7,951 nt of DNA from Methanocorpusculum sp. GTDB lineage: Archaea; Halobacteriota; Methanomicrobia; Methanomicrobiales; Methanocorpusculaceae. A program made the position numbers and the translations under genes. Where the stretch lies: positions 1 to 7,951 of the forward strand of contig DALTVZ010000040.1 in NCBI GenBank assembly GCA_029987315.1. The letters run 5' to 3'. Below the pieces are notes generated by a model. That model was not told the DNA's origin. It made no database searches and saw only the letters and a program-made list of their open reading frames with translations. This document shows positions 1 through 6,474 of the stretch, one piece after another (position 1 is the stretch's first letter; the number at the start of each line of letters is the position of its first letter).

Positions 1-356
1 AGGGAGACGAGACATTCTTCGTCTTCGTCGGTAAACATGGGGGAGACTTCAGTTGGTGGGATCAGCGTTACTGCCGTGGCAGGAATTTCGTCTTCAATTT
101 TTTCAACGGTGACCATGTCTCCTGGATTGATTCCGGCATTGACCCGGGAGTATTTATCGATCCGGATCTTGTGCAAATTCCAATCATTTTCAAAGGAGCG
201 CCAGACTTTTACAATGGTGGCCGTTTTTCCGGTGACCCTGACAAGATCGCCGGGGCTAACATTGAGCGCCTCCATGGAGGCGGGATCAAGACGCGCCTTG
301 CCGCTTCCCTGATCTTCGGGGTAGGCACTATCGACCTTGAGTGATATTGTCGGCAT
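1..356 (-). CDS. CDC48/VAT-type AAA ATPase, N-terminal part (cut by window end)
   Basis: The reverse-strand ATG at 354-356 opens a frame that stays open for 118 codons to the window edge. It begins MPTISLKVDSAYPEDQGSGK and continues with ARLDPASMEALNVSPGD (about residues 21-37), a TATIVKVW strand and KIRIDKYSRVNAGINPGDMV (about 71-90). This is the substrate- and cofactor-binding double-psi beta-barrel N-domain of archaeal CDC48/VAT proteins, normally followed by a second small beta domain and two AAA ATPase modules that unfold proteins, often for the proteasome. The AAA modules would lie beyond the window, so the ATPase itself is inferred, not seen. After residue 103 the chain turns into an acidic stretch (FTDEDEE) that I cannot match to the usual second subdomain, so a divergent paralog or an N-domain-only protein is possible. 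No Shine-Dalgarno sequence precedes the ATG. The upstream TATA-like box is placed for a leaderless or nearly leaderless mRNA. Confidence 0.85.
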   Translation of the reverse strand, partial: MPTISLKVDSAYPEDQGSGKARLDPASMEALNVSPGDLVRVTGKTATIVKVWRSFENDWNLHKIRIDKYSRVNAGINPGDMVTVEKIEDEIPATAVTLIPPTEVSPMFTDEDEECLVS

Positions 357-380
357 ACTGTGTGTATATATTACGGATTC

Positions 381-390
381 GTTTATTAAC
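381..390 (-). promoter_or_regulatory. TATA-like box for the CDC48-type gene
   Basis: On the minus strand this reads GTTAATAAAC, centred about 29 nt before the ATG at 356. Archaeal TATA boxes sit about 26 nt before the transcription start, so initiation would fall within a few bases of the start codon and give a leaderless message. That fits the missing ribosome binding site. A second AT-rich stretch (minus-strand TAATATATAC, about 363-372) is too close to the ATG to drive this start. Assigned by eye only. Confidence 0.4.
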
Positions 391-408
391 TAACTTATGA
401 TGCGGGCA

Positions 409-474
409 GCCTCGTAGAGGCGGCCTCAGCTGAGCAAGGCTTTGCCTTGCGACCAAGTTTTCGAAGGAAACTTG
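409..474. repeat. Cluster of three tandem small hairpins
   Basis: Three perfect inverted repeats follow each other in the gap between the aminopeptidase and the CDC48-type gene. The first has arms 409-413/417-421 (GCCTC/GAGGC, 3-nt loop). The second has arms 434-440/444-450 (GCAAGGC/GCCTTGC, 3-nt loop). The third has arms 454-460/468-474 (CAAGTTT/AAACTTG, 7-nt loop). A 10-bp perfect palindrome, CTCAGCTGAG (425-434), lies between the first two. No T-run follows any of them on either strand, so they are not typical terminators. They could be a structured RNA element upstream of the CDC48-type promoter or part of a repeat family, since the second hairpin recurs in degraded form at 3661-3688. Confidence 0.6.
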
Positions 475-560
475 CGATCGGGTCGATAGACTTGCGAGTG
501 CGGGGAATTCTAGAAAGCCCGGGAGCAAAGCGGACGGTACCATTCATCACACGAAATTCA
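425..560. repeat. Intergenic repeat copy 1 (modules A, B and C)
   Basis: Three stretches here recur in the other gap of the window. Module A is 425-452 and matches 3661-3688 at 24 of 28 positions, with every difference a transition. Module B is 522-536 (core AAGCGGACG at 528-536) and recurs at 3625-3640. Module C is 545-560 and matches the reverse complement of 3602-3617 at 15 of 16 positions. The heptamer CTTGCGA also appears three times inside this copy, at 446, 471 and 491. A minus-strand frame of 81 codons (395-640) runs across the block, but it consists of the repeats and hairpins and resembles no protein that I recognise, so I do not call it a gene. The rest of the 357-704 gap holds only the TATA-like box and the palindrome at 581-640. 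Confidence 0.6.
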
Positions 561-580
561 TGAAAAGGAGCCTGGGGTGG

Positions 581-640
581 GTGTGGAACTATAAGATATT
601 CCACCGCTAATTCGCGGTGGGATTTCTCATGTGTCCACAC
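581..640. repeat. 60-bp imperfect palindrome (long stem-loop)
   Basis: The outer arms are 581-587 (GTGTGGA) and 634-640 (TCCACAC), a perfect 7-bp match. After a symmetric 6-nt internal loop, an inner stem joins 594-607 to 614-627 with one mismatch and one wobble pair, closing on a 6-nt loop. The innermost 7 bp (CCACCGC/GCGGTGG) are perfect. On the minus strand it begins about 65 nt after the aminopeptidase stop codon, so it could form in that mRNA's 3' end. No T-run follows, which argues against a classical terminator. The inner hairpin resembles the subterminal hairpins at ends of IS200/IS605-type elements, but no tnpA or tnpB remnant is visible, so that origin is a guess. Confidence 0.65.
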
Positions 641-704
641 ACAACATTACACTTTTCAAATTAATTTCATGTCCAACCCGCTCGCAAACCTTCAGTTTTT
701 ATTC

Positions 705-3482
705 CTATTCGCCGACCTTATCTAGGATCTGTATCACAGACCTATGGACCGAAGGAGCATCGCACTCTGGAATAGTATCACGCAGATTTTCTAAGATCCG
801 GACAAGAGGTCCCCTCACATCCTCCGCATACTCATGCAGATGAGAGAAAACGGAAAGCATCCCCGTTGTGAGATACTCATTCACCAGTGCAAGGCGCAGG
901 AGAGAACTTCCCAGAAACTCCCGGCCGATCTCCGTCTCGATCGAGATCTTTCGATTCTCGGAAAATCGAAGATATAAAGCACGGCTCATCCCGGCCTGTT
1001 CGGGATCGAAGGACGGTGAAGATTCAATGATCTTCAGATACGCGACAGTATCCGGCGAATTCGTACCCGAAACCGCCGAGATAAAGTTCTCAAACGCGAT
1101 CGAATTATCCTTTGACCGGGCAAGTTCTGCGTGAAGCATCTCCATACGGCCCTTTGCACTGCTCGAAAGATACAGAGACAACGCCGTCATTCGGCCGCTC
1201 GAACTGAGCGCTTTTTCATATCTTTCCTGCAGCAATGTGTGGATCTCCGGCGTATCCAGCGTTGCAAGCAGAGAAAGGATCAGGTTTTTCACACTCCGGG
1301 TCTTGAATGTCCGGGCAAGCTTCGCCGGAGAGCTGGTCTTCTCAGGAGTAGAGGTGTACGCGAGCAGAAGAGCGTGCAGTTTGGCCGTATACGTTCTTGC
1401 AACAGCCGACATAAACCGCCTTTTTGCCGCGTAAAGCTTTGTATAGGAGTATGCATATGCGGGGTCATGCACCGACTCAAAAAGAGTGAGAGCCAAAGCA
1501 CCCACACGTTCCATTGTCAAAGAGTCTGAAAGGACACGGAAATACTCATCCACCAAACGCTTCGAAACCTCAGCCGTCTCATCACAACAGAGCCTCACCA
1601 TCTCACGCTCGAAAAGCGTGCAGTGCGTCAAAAACGATGTGACAACATCCGTATCATGCTTAAGCTGCAGATAAAGTTCATCATCAGAGGCGGAGGTGTC
1701 CATACGAATATAGGCAGCATGATTCAGATTCCAGACAGCAAAGGAAAAAGCCCCACTGCACGGAATCTGAAACGTCAGCTGAGTTGAATCGATCTTTCTT
1801 ATGAAATCGGCAACGATCACGCCTTTATCGTTGATAAGCCGGCCGGTCAGCGGGAAGATCCAGGGACTATTTCCATCAGGGATCTTCTGTGTCACAAAGA
1901 TCTCGGCGGCATCATTCTCGGCACTATACTTTGCAGACGCGGAAACGACAGGATAGCCGGTTTGTTTCAGCCATCTGTCAGCCATGAAGGAGAAGTCGGT
2001 TTTCCCCACATCCTCCATCGCATGCAGCCAATCACGTGGAGAAGCATTTTTTCCGGCAAACCGTTTGTGATACAGATCCAGCGCCCAGGCAAACGGCCGT
2101 TTTCCAATCATGGTCTCGATCATGCGAGTGAATTCGGGAGCCTTCACATACGTGACAGAGGTGATGAGATCATTAGGATCATTGAACCCCGAAGGTTCGA
2201 TCGGCATCGCGACCAGACCGGTATCCAGAGAGAATGTTCCGGTACCAGGAGTGTACATCTGCAGGATGTTCTGGAGTCTGACATACTCTTTGCCAAAAAG
2301 GAAGGCAAGATACTCATCCTCGATCATTACCGTGACCGCTTCATTGAGCCAGATCGAGAAAGGCGTATCTCCGGTGACACTTGAACCATTCAGATTATGA
2401 TAGAACTCATGCAGTTTGACACCGATCAGATACTCATAGGAGACGTCGGATATTTCGATATCCGGCATGATACGGCTCGCGATGATCGTTGTGTTGCCGG
2501 TGTTTTCCATCCCGCCGAAGTCTGAGTTCTGCATCGAGATCTCCCGATAGACCTCGAACGGATACTGATATCCGCAGACGAGATTTCTCATCAGGAAAGA
2601 GATCTGCCGTTGGATCGGGTCGATTGCCCCTTGAAGCCCCTCCGGCGGCGCGTCCAGTGTGAGATCATCGCGAACTTTAGAGAGCCGGTATACCTCATTT
2701 CTTAGATCGATGTCGTCATATCTCTCGGGTCCCGTGAACAGGTAGGTCCAGAGAATACAGTCTGCCAGGATGTTGAGCGCGTTTTTTGCCGAGGAGGGGT
2801 TCGATCCCTTTGGTCCAAGCAGTTCGAGCCGAACGGTTTTTCCATCTGGATACATAAAATTCCGCGAGAAGGTGTCCCATGTTCCAACACCAAGGAAGAA
2901 AAGATACGGCGGCATCGGTTCATTGTTTTGATAGGTGATGGTGTCACGCCTGTCATCATACCGCATCCGTTCCCGGACCACGTTGCCGTTCGAGATGAGA
3001 TTGGTGTATCGTGAGTCGGCAATGATGGTGGTGGTCCATGTGGATTTTGCCCGCATGTCATCGAGACAGGGGACCATGCGCTGAAAACCCCATTGCTGAC
3101 ATTGGGTGATCATGGTTCGAGGGAGACCCTGGGGCGTGATGTCATAATAGATCCCTTCCAGGATGTTTGATGTGGGGCGGCAGATGGAGGTGGTAGCGAT
3201 CATAAACTCCGCACCTTTGGGCAACGGACGCTGAAGGGAGATGGTGATTAGATCATTTTCATAGATATAGCTTACCGGACGGGTGTTCTGCCGGATGCTT
3301 TGTATCTCCAGATTCTTTGCATTGAGGACGAGTTCACTTAATTTATCTGTGCGAACGGTGAAGGTCGTCTCGGCAGAGACGGTAACACGTTCCTCGGTAA
3401 TATCAAACACAACGGTGATATGGTTGACCCGGACTGGTGGTTCGGGGAATTCGGCCGGATGATATCTATAGGTATCTGCCAT
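705..3482 (-). CDS. pepN: PepN-like M1 family zinc aminopeptidase
   Basis: A complete 925-residue cytosolic metallo-aminopeptidase that removes N-terminal amino acids from peptides, the last step of protein turnover after the proteasome. Visible motifs are the zinc site HEFYH (358-362) with the third ligand Glu381, giving the exact HEXXH-X18-E spacing of family M1. The exopeptidase motif reads GGMEN (323-327) in place of the common GAMEN. The likely transition-state Tyr445 lies in TYVKAPEFTRM. The text around the zinc site (HNLNGSSVT, then LNEAVTV) follows the PepN pattern more closely than the eukaryotic APN pattern. The N-terminal beta domain is about 1-215, the catalytic domain about 216-510, an Ig-like beta domain about 511-605, and a helical C-terminal domain fills the rest. 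There is no signal peptide or membrane segment. The length suits PepN (about 870 in E. coli). The start at 3482 begins a typical M1 N-terminus. No strong ribosome binding site is seen. Which residues it prefers to cleave cannot be read from the sequence. Confidence 0.93.
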   Translation of the reverse strand: MADTYRYHPAEFPEPPVRVNHITVVFDITEERVTVSAETTFTVRTDKLSELVLNAKNLEIQSIRQNTRPVSYIYENDLITISLQRPLPKGAEFMIATTSICRPTSNILEGIYYDITPQGLPRTMITQCQQWGFQRMVPCLDDMRAKSTWTTTIIADSRYTNLISNGNVVRERMRYDDRRDTITYQNNEPMPPYLFFLGVGTWDTFSRNFMYPDGKTVRLELLGPKGSNPSSAKNALNILADCILWTYLFTGPERYDDIDLRNEVYRLSKVRDDLTLDAPPEGLQGAIDPIQRQISFLMRNLVCGYQYPFEVYREISMQNSDFGGMENTGNTTIIASRIMPDIEISDVSYEYLIGVKLHEFYHNLNGSSVTGDTPFSIWLNEAVTVMIEDEYLAFLFGKEYVRLQNILQMYTPGTGTFSLDTGLVAMPIEPSGFNDPNDLITSVTYVKAPEFTRMIETMIGKRPFAWALDLYHKRFAGKNASPRDWLHAMEDVGKTDFSFMADRWLKQTGYPVVSASAKYSAENDAAEIFVTQKIPDGNSPWIFPLTGRLINDKGVIVADFIRKIDSTQLTFQIPCSGAFSFAVWNLNHAAYIRMDTSASDDELYLQLKHDTDVVTSFLTHCTLFEREMVRLCCDETAEVSKRLVDEYFRVLSDSLTMERVGALALTLFESVHDPAYAYSYTKLYAAKRRFMSAVARTYTAKLHALLLAYTSTPEKTSSPAKLARTFKTRSVKNLILSLLATLDTPEIHTLLQERYEKALSSSGRMTALSLYLSSSAKGRMEMLHAELARSKDNSIAFENFISAVSGTNSPDTVAYLKIIESSPSFDPEQAGMSRALYLRFSENRKISIETEIGREFLGSSLLRLALVNEYLTTGMLSVFSHLHEYAEDVRGPLVRILENLRDTIPECDAPSVHRSVIQILDKVGE

Positions 3483-3515
3483 AAGTATGCTGTTATCTCA
3501 ATTGGGCGTGGTATC

Positions 3516-3526
3516 AGATAAAAACC
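3516..3526 (-). promoter_or_regulatory. TATA-like box for the aminopeptidase gene
   Basis: The minus strand reads GGTTTTTATCT here, centred about 38 nt upstream of the ATG at 3482. Initiation about 26 nt downstream would leave a leader of roughly 10 nt, consistent with the weak or absent Shine-Dalgarno sequence. About 55-80 nt farther upstream the plus-strand decamer TTTTTCCGTG occurs twice, at 3575-3584 and 3594-3603, 19 bp apart, and could bind a regulator. Both assignments were made by eye. Confidence 0.35.
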
Positions 3527-3601
3527 GATGACGGAAAGGTGGGGGATCCAACCTGAATACCAGCCGATCCTTCTTTTTTCCGTGTTTCTGTTATTTTTCC
3601 G

Positions 3602-3688
3602 TGAATTCCGTGTGATGGCGAATTGGACGCGAAGCGGACGATCTCAGCTGAGGGGGTGAGCTCAACCGAGTAAGACTTTGCCTTGCGA
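3602..3688. repeat. Intergenic repeat copy 2 (modules C, B and A)
   Basis: This gap carries the counterparts of the modules at 425-560. Module C (3602-3617) is inverted relative to copy 1. Module B (3625-3640, core AAGCGGACG) and module A (3661-3688) have the same orientation as in copy 1. The order along the plus strand is therefore C-B-A, against A-B-C(inverted) in copy 1. The perfect palindrome CTCAGCTGAG recurs exactly at 3643-3652, next to the diverged half within module A. The module A hairpin has decayed here to a 7-bp stem with one mismatch and one G-T pair. Like copy 1, it sits between the end of one minus-strand gene and the promoter of the next. Confidence 0.6.
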
Positions 3689-3708
3689 GCACGTCGATTG
3701 TGAAAAGC

Positions 3709-3741
3709 GTGAGATAAAAAAACAAGACTACGGAATCTCAC
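3709..3741 (-). terminator. Probable T-run terminator after the lhr gene
   Basis: On the minus strand a run of seven T (3716-3722) lies about 40 nt past the helicase stop codon. Archaeal RNA polymerase commonly stops at such oligo-T tracts without needing a hairpin. The tract is enclosed by complementary arms, 3709-3715 (GTGAGAT) and 3735-3741 (ATCTCAC), so it falls inside a loop and not after a stem. The T-run is therefore the likelier signal. It would end the three-gene transcript that begins at or beyond the right edge of the window. Confidence 0.5.
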
Positions 3742-3762
3742 ACCACCTTATCTTTTTCCCCC

Positions 3763-6474
3763 TCATCCCCAATACCTATGCGTCTGAACGAACTTCCGCT
3801 CCGCCTTCAGGATCTCCCGATAAAAATTATCCCCTGTCGCAAACGTATTTAATATCCGTGCCGCCGCCTCCGGACCCACCCCTCGTCCCGCCAAAGCAAG
3901 GACCGCCTTTTTGCCGCTGGAAAGAACCATATTCGCATTCCGCATCATTCGTGCCTCCGCCTCCCGCTCCTCTGACGACAACGTCTTCTTCTTCAAAGCA
4001 GCATACGCCGGCTCCTCATAATGCTTCAGCGCCGCGATCAAACGGGCCCCGCAGACAGGGCATTCCGGCTGATCAGGAACACGGGCGACCTTCGTCTTCG
4101 ACTTCCACTTCCGGCAGTGCATACAGGCAAGGATCACATCCTGCTCATCGATCCTGTGCTTCACACTCTCCAAAATTGCCTGATCCTCACCCGGGGGCAC
4201 CACCACATCACGGCCCGTGAAAAGTCCCTCCGCCCCGATGATCGAAAGCCGGCTCGTCTTCGTCTCCATCTCGTGGTTTTTCAGCATCATCACCACCTTC
4301 TTCGCAGACTCCACATCCATATTCGAGAAGAACAGTTCGCGGAACGCCTCCCGCTCGATCACCGTCCCGTCGAACAGATCCAAAAGACGGTTCATACTGA
4401 TCTTTTCATAATCTGCGTCAGAATCGATCGCCCCAAACTTCTTCGCGATCTGCACCAGCTTCCATTTGTACAGAGCCGTCTTCTTCAGCGCAAGCATCAG
4501 GATACCCTCCACATGATCAGGCTCAAGAGAAAGCAAAACCTCCTCCACATCAAAGGCTCGAAGCATCTTCGGGAGCCGGAGAAGAACGCGGTATGCATTC
4601 GTCTCGATCCCAACCGAGGTCCCGTACCGGGCAGATAGCAAAATCGACAGGATACGTCCGATCGTTTCATTCACCTTGTGCCCCCCGCAAAGATTCATCA
4701 CGACCCCTTCGTCCGAATCCTCAAGCACGATCAGTTTGTCCGTCGCCGTAACAGAACGATTCTTTTTCATCTCGGAAAGAACTTTTTTGGCAAACTGCAC
4801 CGACTTTGCATCGGCTCGATACTCATCGAAGTTCTGCAGACGGCGCAGTCTTCCAACCTCCGTCGCCACCGTATAAGGGACCGGGATCTGCTCACCTTCC
4901 CAGGACGGGAGCTCTCCTTTCACATTCTTCGCCGGCTCCACCATGATCCGGTCCTCCTCGATATCGAGGACACGCCATATCCGACCCCGGGCAACAAAAA
5001 CCGCCCCTGACGAGATCCAGCTGATAACAAAGGACTCATCCAGAGTTCCGACCGGCTTTCTTGAGACCACATCGAAGATCATGCTTTTCTTCTCATCAGC
5101 GATCATCGAAAGATTCAGCGAGAGATACTTGCGTGCCCGTGATTTCGTGATCACCATGCCGTTTTCTGTGCGGATCAGGAAGTGTTTTTCCATCCGGTCG
5201 ATCACCTCGCGAATAAGGGGCCCGGCATCTTCGAAACAGAAGCTTCGCGAGAAGATCTCCTCGATCTTTTCGATCGATATCTCGCCTCGTTCCACCGCGA
5301 GGGCCGCTATCTGGTTTGCGATAACATCCGCTGCATTGATGTGCGGGCGGATGTTTTCCGGCTCATTGTTCATCGCCTTGTTCACGATCACCATCGACTC
5401 AAGGATGTCATCGAACCCGGTCGAAAGGATCATCCCCTTCGAGGTGGCATGGATCTGATGACCGGCTCGGCCTGTTCTTTGTATGAGACGGGAAACCTCT
5501 CTAGGCGAGTTGAACTGGATCACATGATCGATCTGCCCGATATCTATTCCAAGCTCCATCGATGATGTGCAGATCATACCCCGGGTCAGACCTGCACGGA
5601 ATTTTTCCTCTGCATCGATCCTGACTTCGCGGGAAAGTGAACCGTGATGCACGTCCGTATCCCCACGTGGGAGGAGAGCATTTCCTATTGCCTCGGCTAC
5701 GCTTCGGGTGTTCGTGAACACGAGGGTCGAGGTGTGGGAATCGATGCATTTTTCGATCAGCTTCGTCTGATCACCGAATGCCTCGCCGGCAAACTTCACG
5801 GAAAGGTCGAGTGTTTTTGCTACCGGAACCTGCACGATCGTGCAGGGACGTTTTCCGCACAGGAACCTGCCCACGAGCTCCGGATTCCCTACCGTTGCCG
5901 AGATACCGATCCGCTGGAACTCGCCGGAGAGTTCGGCGACCCGTTCCAGGGCTACCGAGAGCTGAGCTCCGCGTTTTCCGTCAGCAAGTTCATGGATCTC
6001 ATCCACGATGACGTAACGAACAACGGCTAGATGTTTACGAAGGACCTTGCCCATCATCATCGCCTGCAGGCTTTCAGGGGTGGTGATCAGAAGATCCGGT
6101 GGATGGAGTGCCTGTTTTCTCCGGTCGCTTTGGGTCGTGTCCCCGTGACGAACAGATATCTTGAGGCCGAGTTCCGCTCCCCACCAATCCAGACGGTTCA
6201 TCATGTCCCGGTTCAGGGAACGTAGCGGCGTGATGTAGAGGGCCGTGAATCCTTCGGGCAGCGGATCGGTGAGCATGTGATGAAAGACCGGGAGGAGGGC
6301 ACTCTCGGTTTTTCCCGTCCCAGTTGGGGCGATCAAGATCGCATTTATTCCGGAGATGAGCTTCGGGACCGCACGCATCTGGATCTCTGAGAACTCATCG
6401 AACCCGCGTTTTTCCAGCACCTCGCGAAGTTTTGGGTGAAGGGAGTCTTTGAGCTCCTGGATCGCTGACGTCAT
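3763..6474 (-). CDS. lhr: Lhr-family superfamily 2 helicase (archaeal Lhr) with C-terminal zinc knuckle
   Basis: A complete 903-residue ATP-dependent 3'-5' ssDNA translocase and helicase of the Lhr family, implicated in DNA repair and handling of stalled forks. The first RecA domain shows a Q-type motif near residues 29-32, Walker A APTGTGKTE (49-57), DEIH (158-161) and SAT (192-194). The second shows LVFTNTRS (251-258), a motif V region ending ELGIDIG (307-313) and QRTGRAGH (332-339). The long IVDEIHELADGKRGAQLS stretch and the RTGRAGHQ form are typical of Lhr as opposed to Hel308 or RecQ. Residues about 375-740 correspond to the winged-helix and beta-barrel parts of the Lhr core. A C-terminal zinc-binding pattern follows: CMHC (784-787) and CPVC (805-808), 17 residues apart. 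The ATG overlaps the phosphoesterase stop codon by 4 bp (ATGA) and a GGAG lies 5 nt upstream, so translation is probably coupled. I cannot tell aLhr1 from aLhr2 with certainty; the zinc knuckle and length suggest aLhr2. Confidence 0.93.
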   Translation of the reverse strand: MTSAIQELKDSLHPKLREVLEKRGFDEFSEIQMRAVPKLISGINAILIAPTGTGKTESALLPVFHHMLTDPLPEGFTALYITPLRSLNRDMMNRLDWWGAELGLKISVRHGDTTQSDRRKQALHPPDLLITTPESLQAMMMGKVLRKHLAVVRYVIVDEIHELADGKRGAQLSVALERVAELSGEFQRIGISATVGNPELVGRFLCGKRPCTIVQVPVAKTLDLSVKFAGEAFGDQTKLIEKCIDSHTSTLVFTNTRSVAEAIGNALLPRGDTDVHHGSLSREVRIDAEEKFRAGLTRGMICTSSMELGIDIGQIDHVIQFNSPREVSRLIQRTGRAGHQIHATSKGMILSTGFDDILESMVIVNKAMNNEPENIRPHINAADVIANQIAALAVERGEISIEKIEEIFSRSFCFEDAGPLIREVIDRMEKHFLIRTENGMVITKSRARKYLSLNLSMIADEKKSMIFDVVSRKPVGTLDESFVISWISSGAVFVARGRIWRVLDIEEDRIMVEPAKNVKGELPSWEGEQIPVPYTVATEVGRLRRLQNFDEYRADAKSVQFAKKVLSEMKKNRSVTATDKLIVLEDSDEGVVMNLCGGHKVNETIGRILSILLSARYGTSVGIETNAYRVLLRLPKMLRAFDVEEVLLSLEPDHVEGILMLALKKTALYKWKLVQIAKKFGAIDSDADYEKISMNRLLDLFDGTVIEREAFRELFFSNMDVESAKKVVMMLKNHEMETKTSRLSIIGAEGLFTGRDVVVPPGEDQAILESVKHRIDEQDVILACMHCRKWKSKTKVARVPDQPECPVCGARLIAALKHYEEPAYAALKKKTLSSEEREAEARMMRNANMVLSSGKKAVLALAGRGVGPEAAARILNTFATGDNFYREILKAERKFVQTHRYWG

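Noticed and set aside
425..497. CRISPR-like array
   Set aside because: The repeated unit is only 7-8 bp with unequal spacing of 25 and 20 bp, far shorter than CRISPR repeats, and no cas gene is nearby.
395..640. Minus-strand open frame of 81 codons across the left gap
   Set aside because: It is made of the hairpins, the shared modules and half of the 60-bp palindrome, has no ribosome binding site and resembles no protein family that I know. It is best explained as chance openness of repeat DNA.
409..640. Insertion sequence or TnpB-type element
   Set aside because: The hairpins are suggestive, but there is no transposase or TnpB fragment, no target-site duplication that I can identify, and the block is too short for a complete element. 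Kept only as a hypothesis in the findings.
3574..3598. T-runs on the plus strand as terminators
   Set aside because: No plus-strand gene ends nearby; all genes in the window are on the minus strand, where these are A-runs.
3678..4220. Plus-strand open frame of 180 codons, proline- and serine-rich
   Set aside because: Most of it is antisense to the C-terminal coding region of the Lhr helicase, and its low-complexity composition reflects the antisense of ordinary codons. The helicase frame has clear motifs and continuous homology.
4021..4638. Plus-strand open frame of 205 codons opposite lhr
   Set aside because: Histidine/arginine/leucine-rich translation typical of an antisense shadow, with no recognisable domain, and fully covered by the supported helicase gene.
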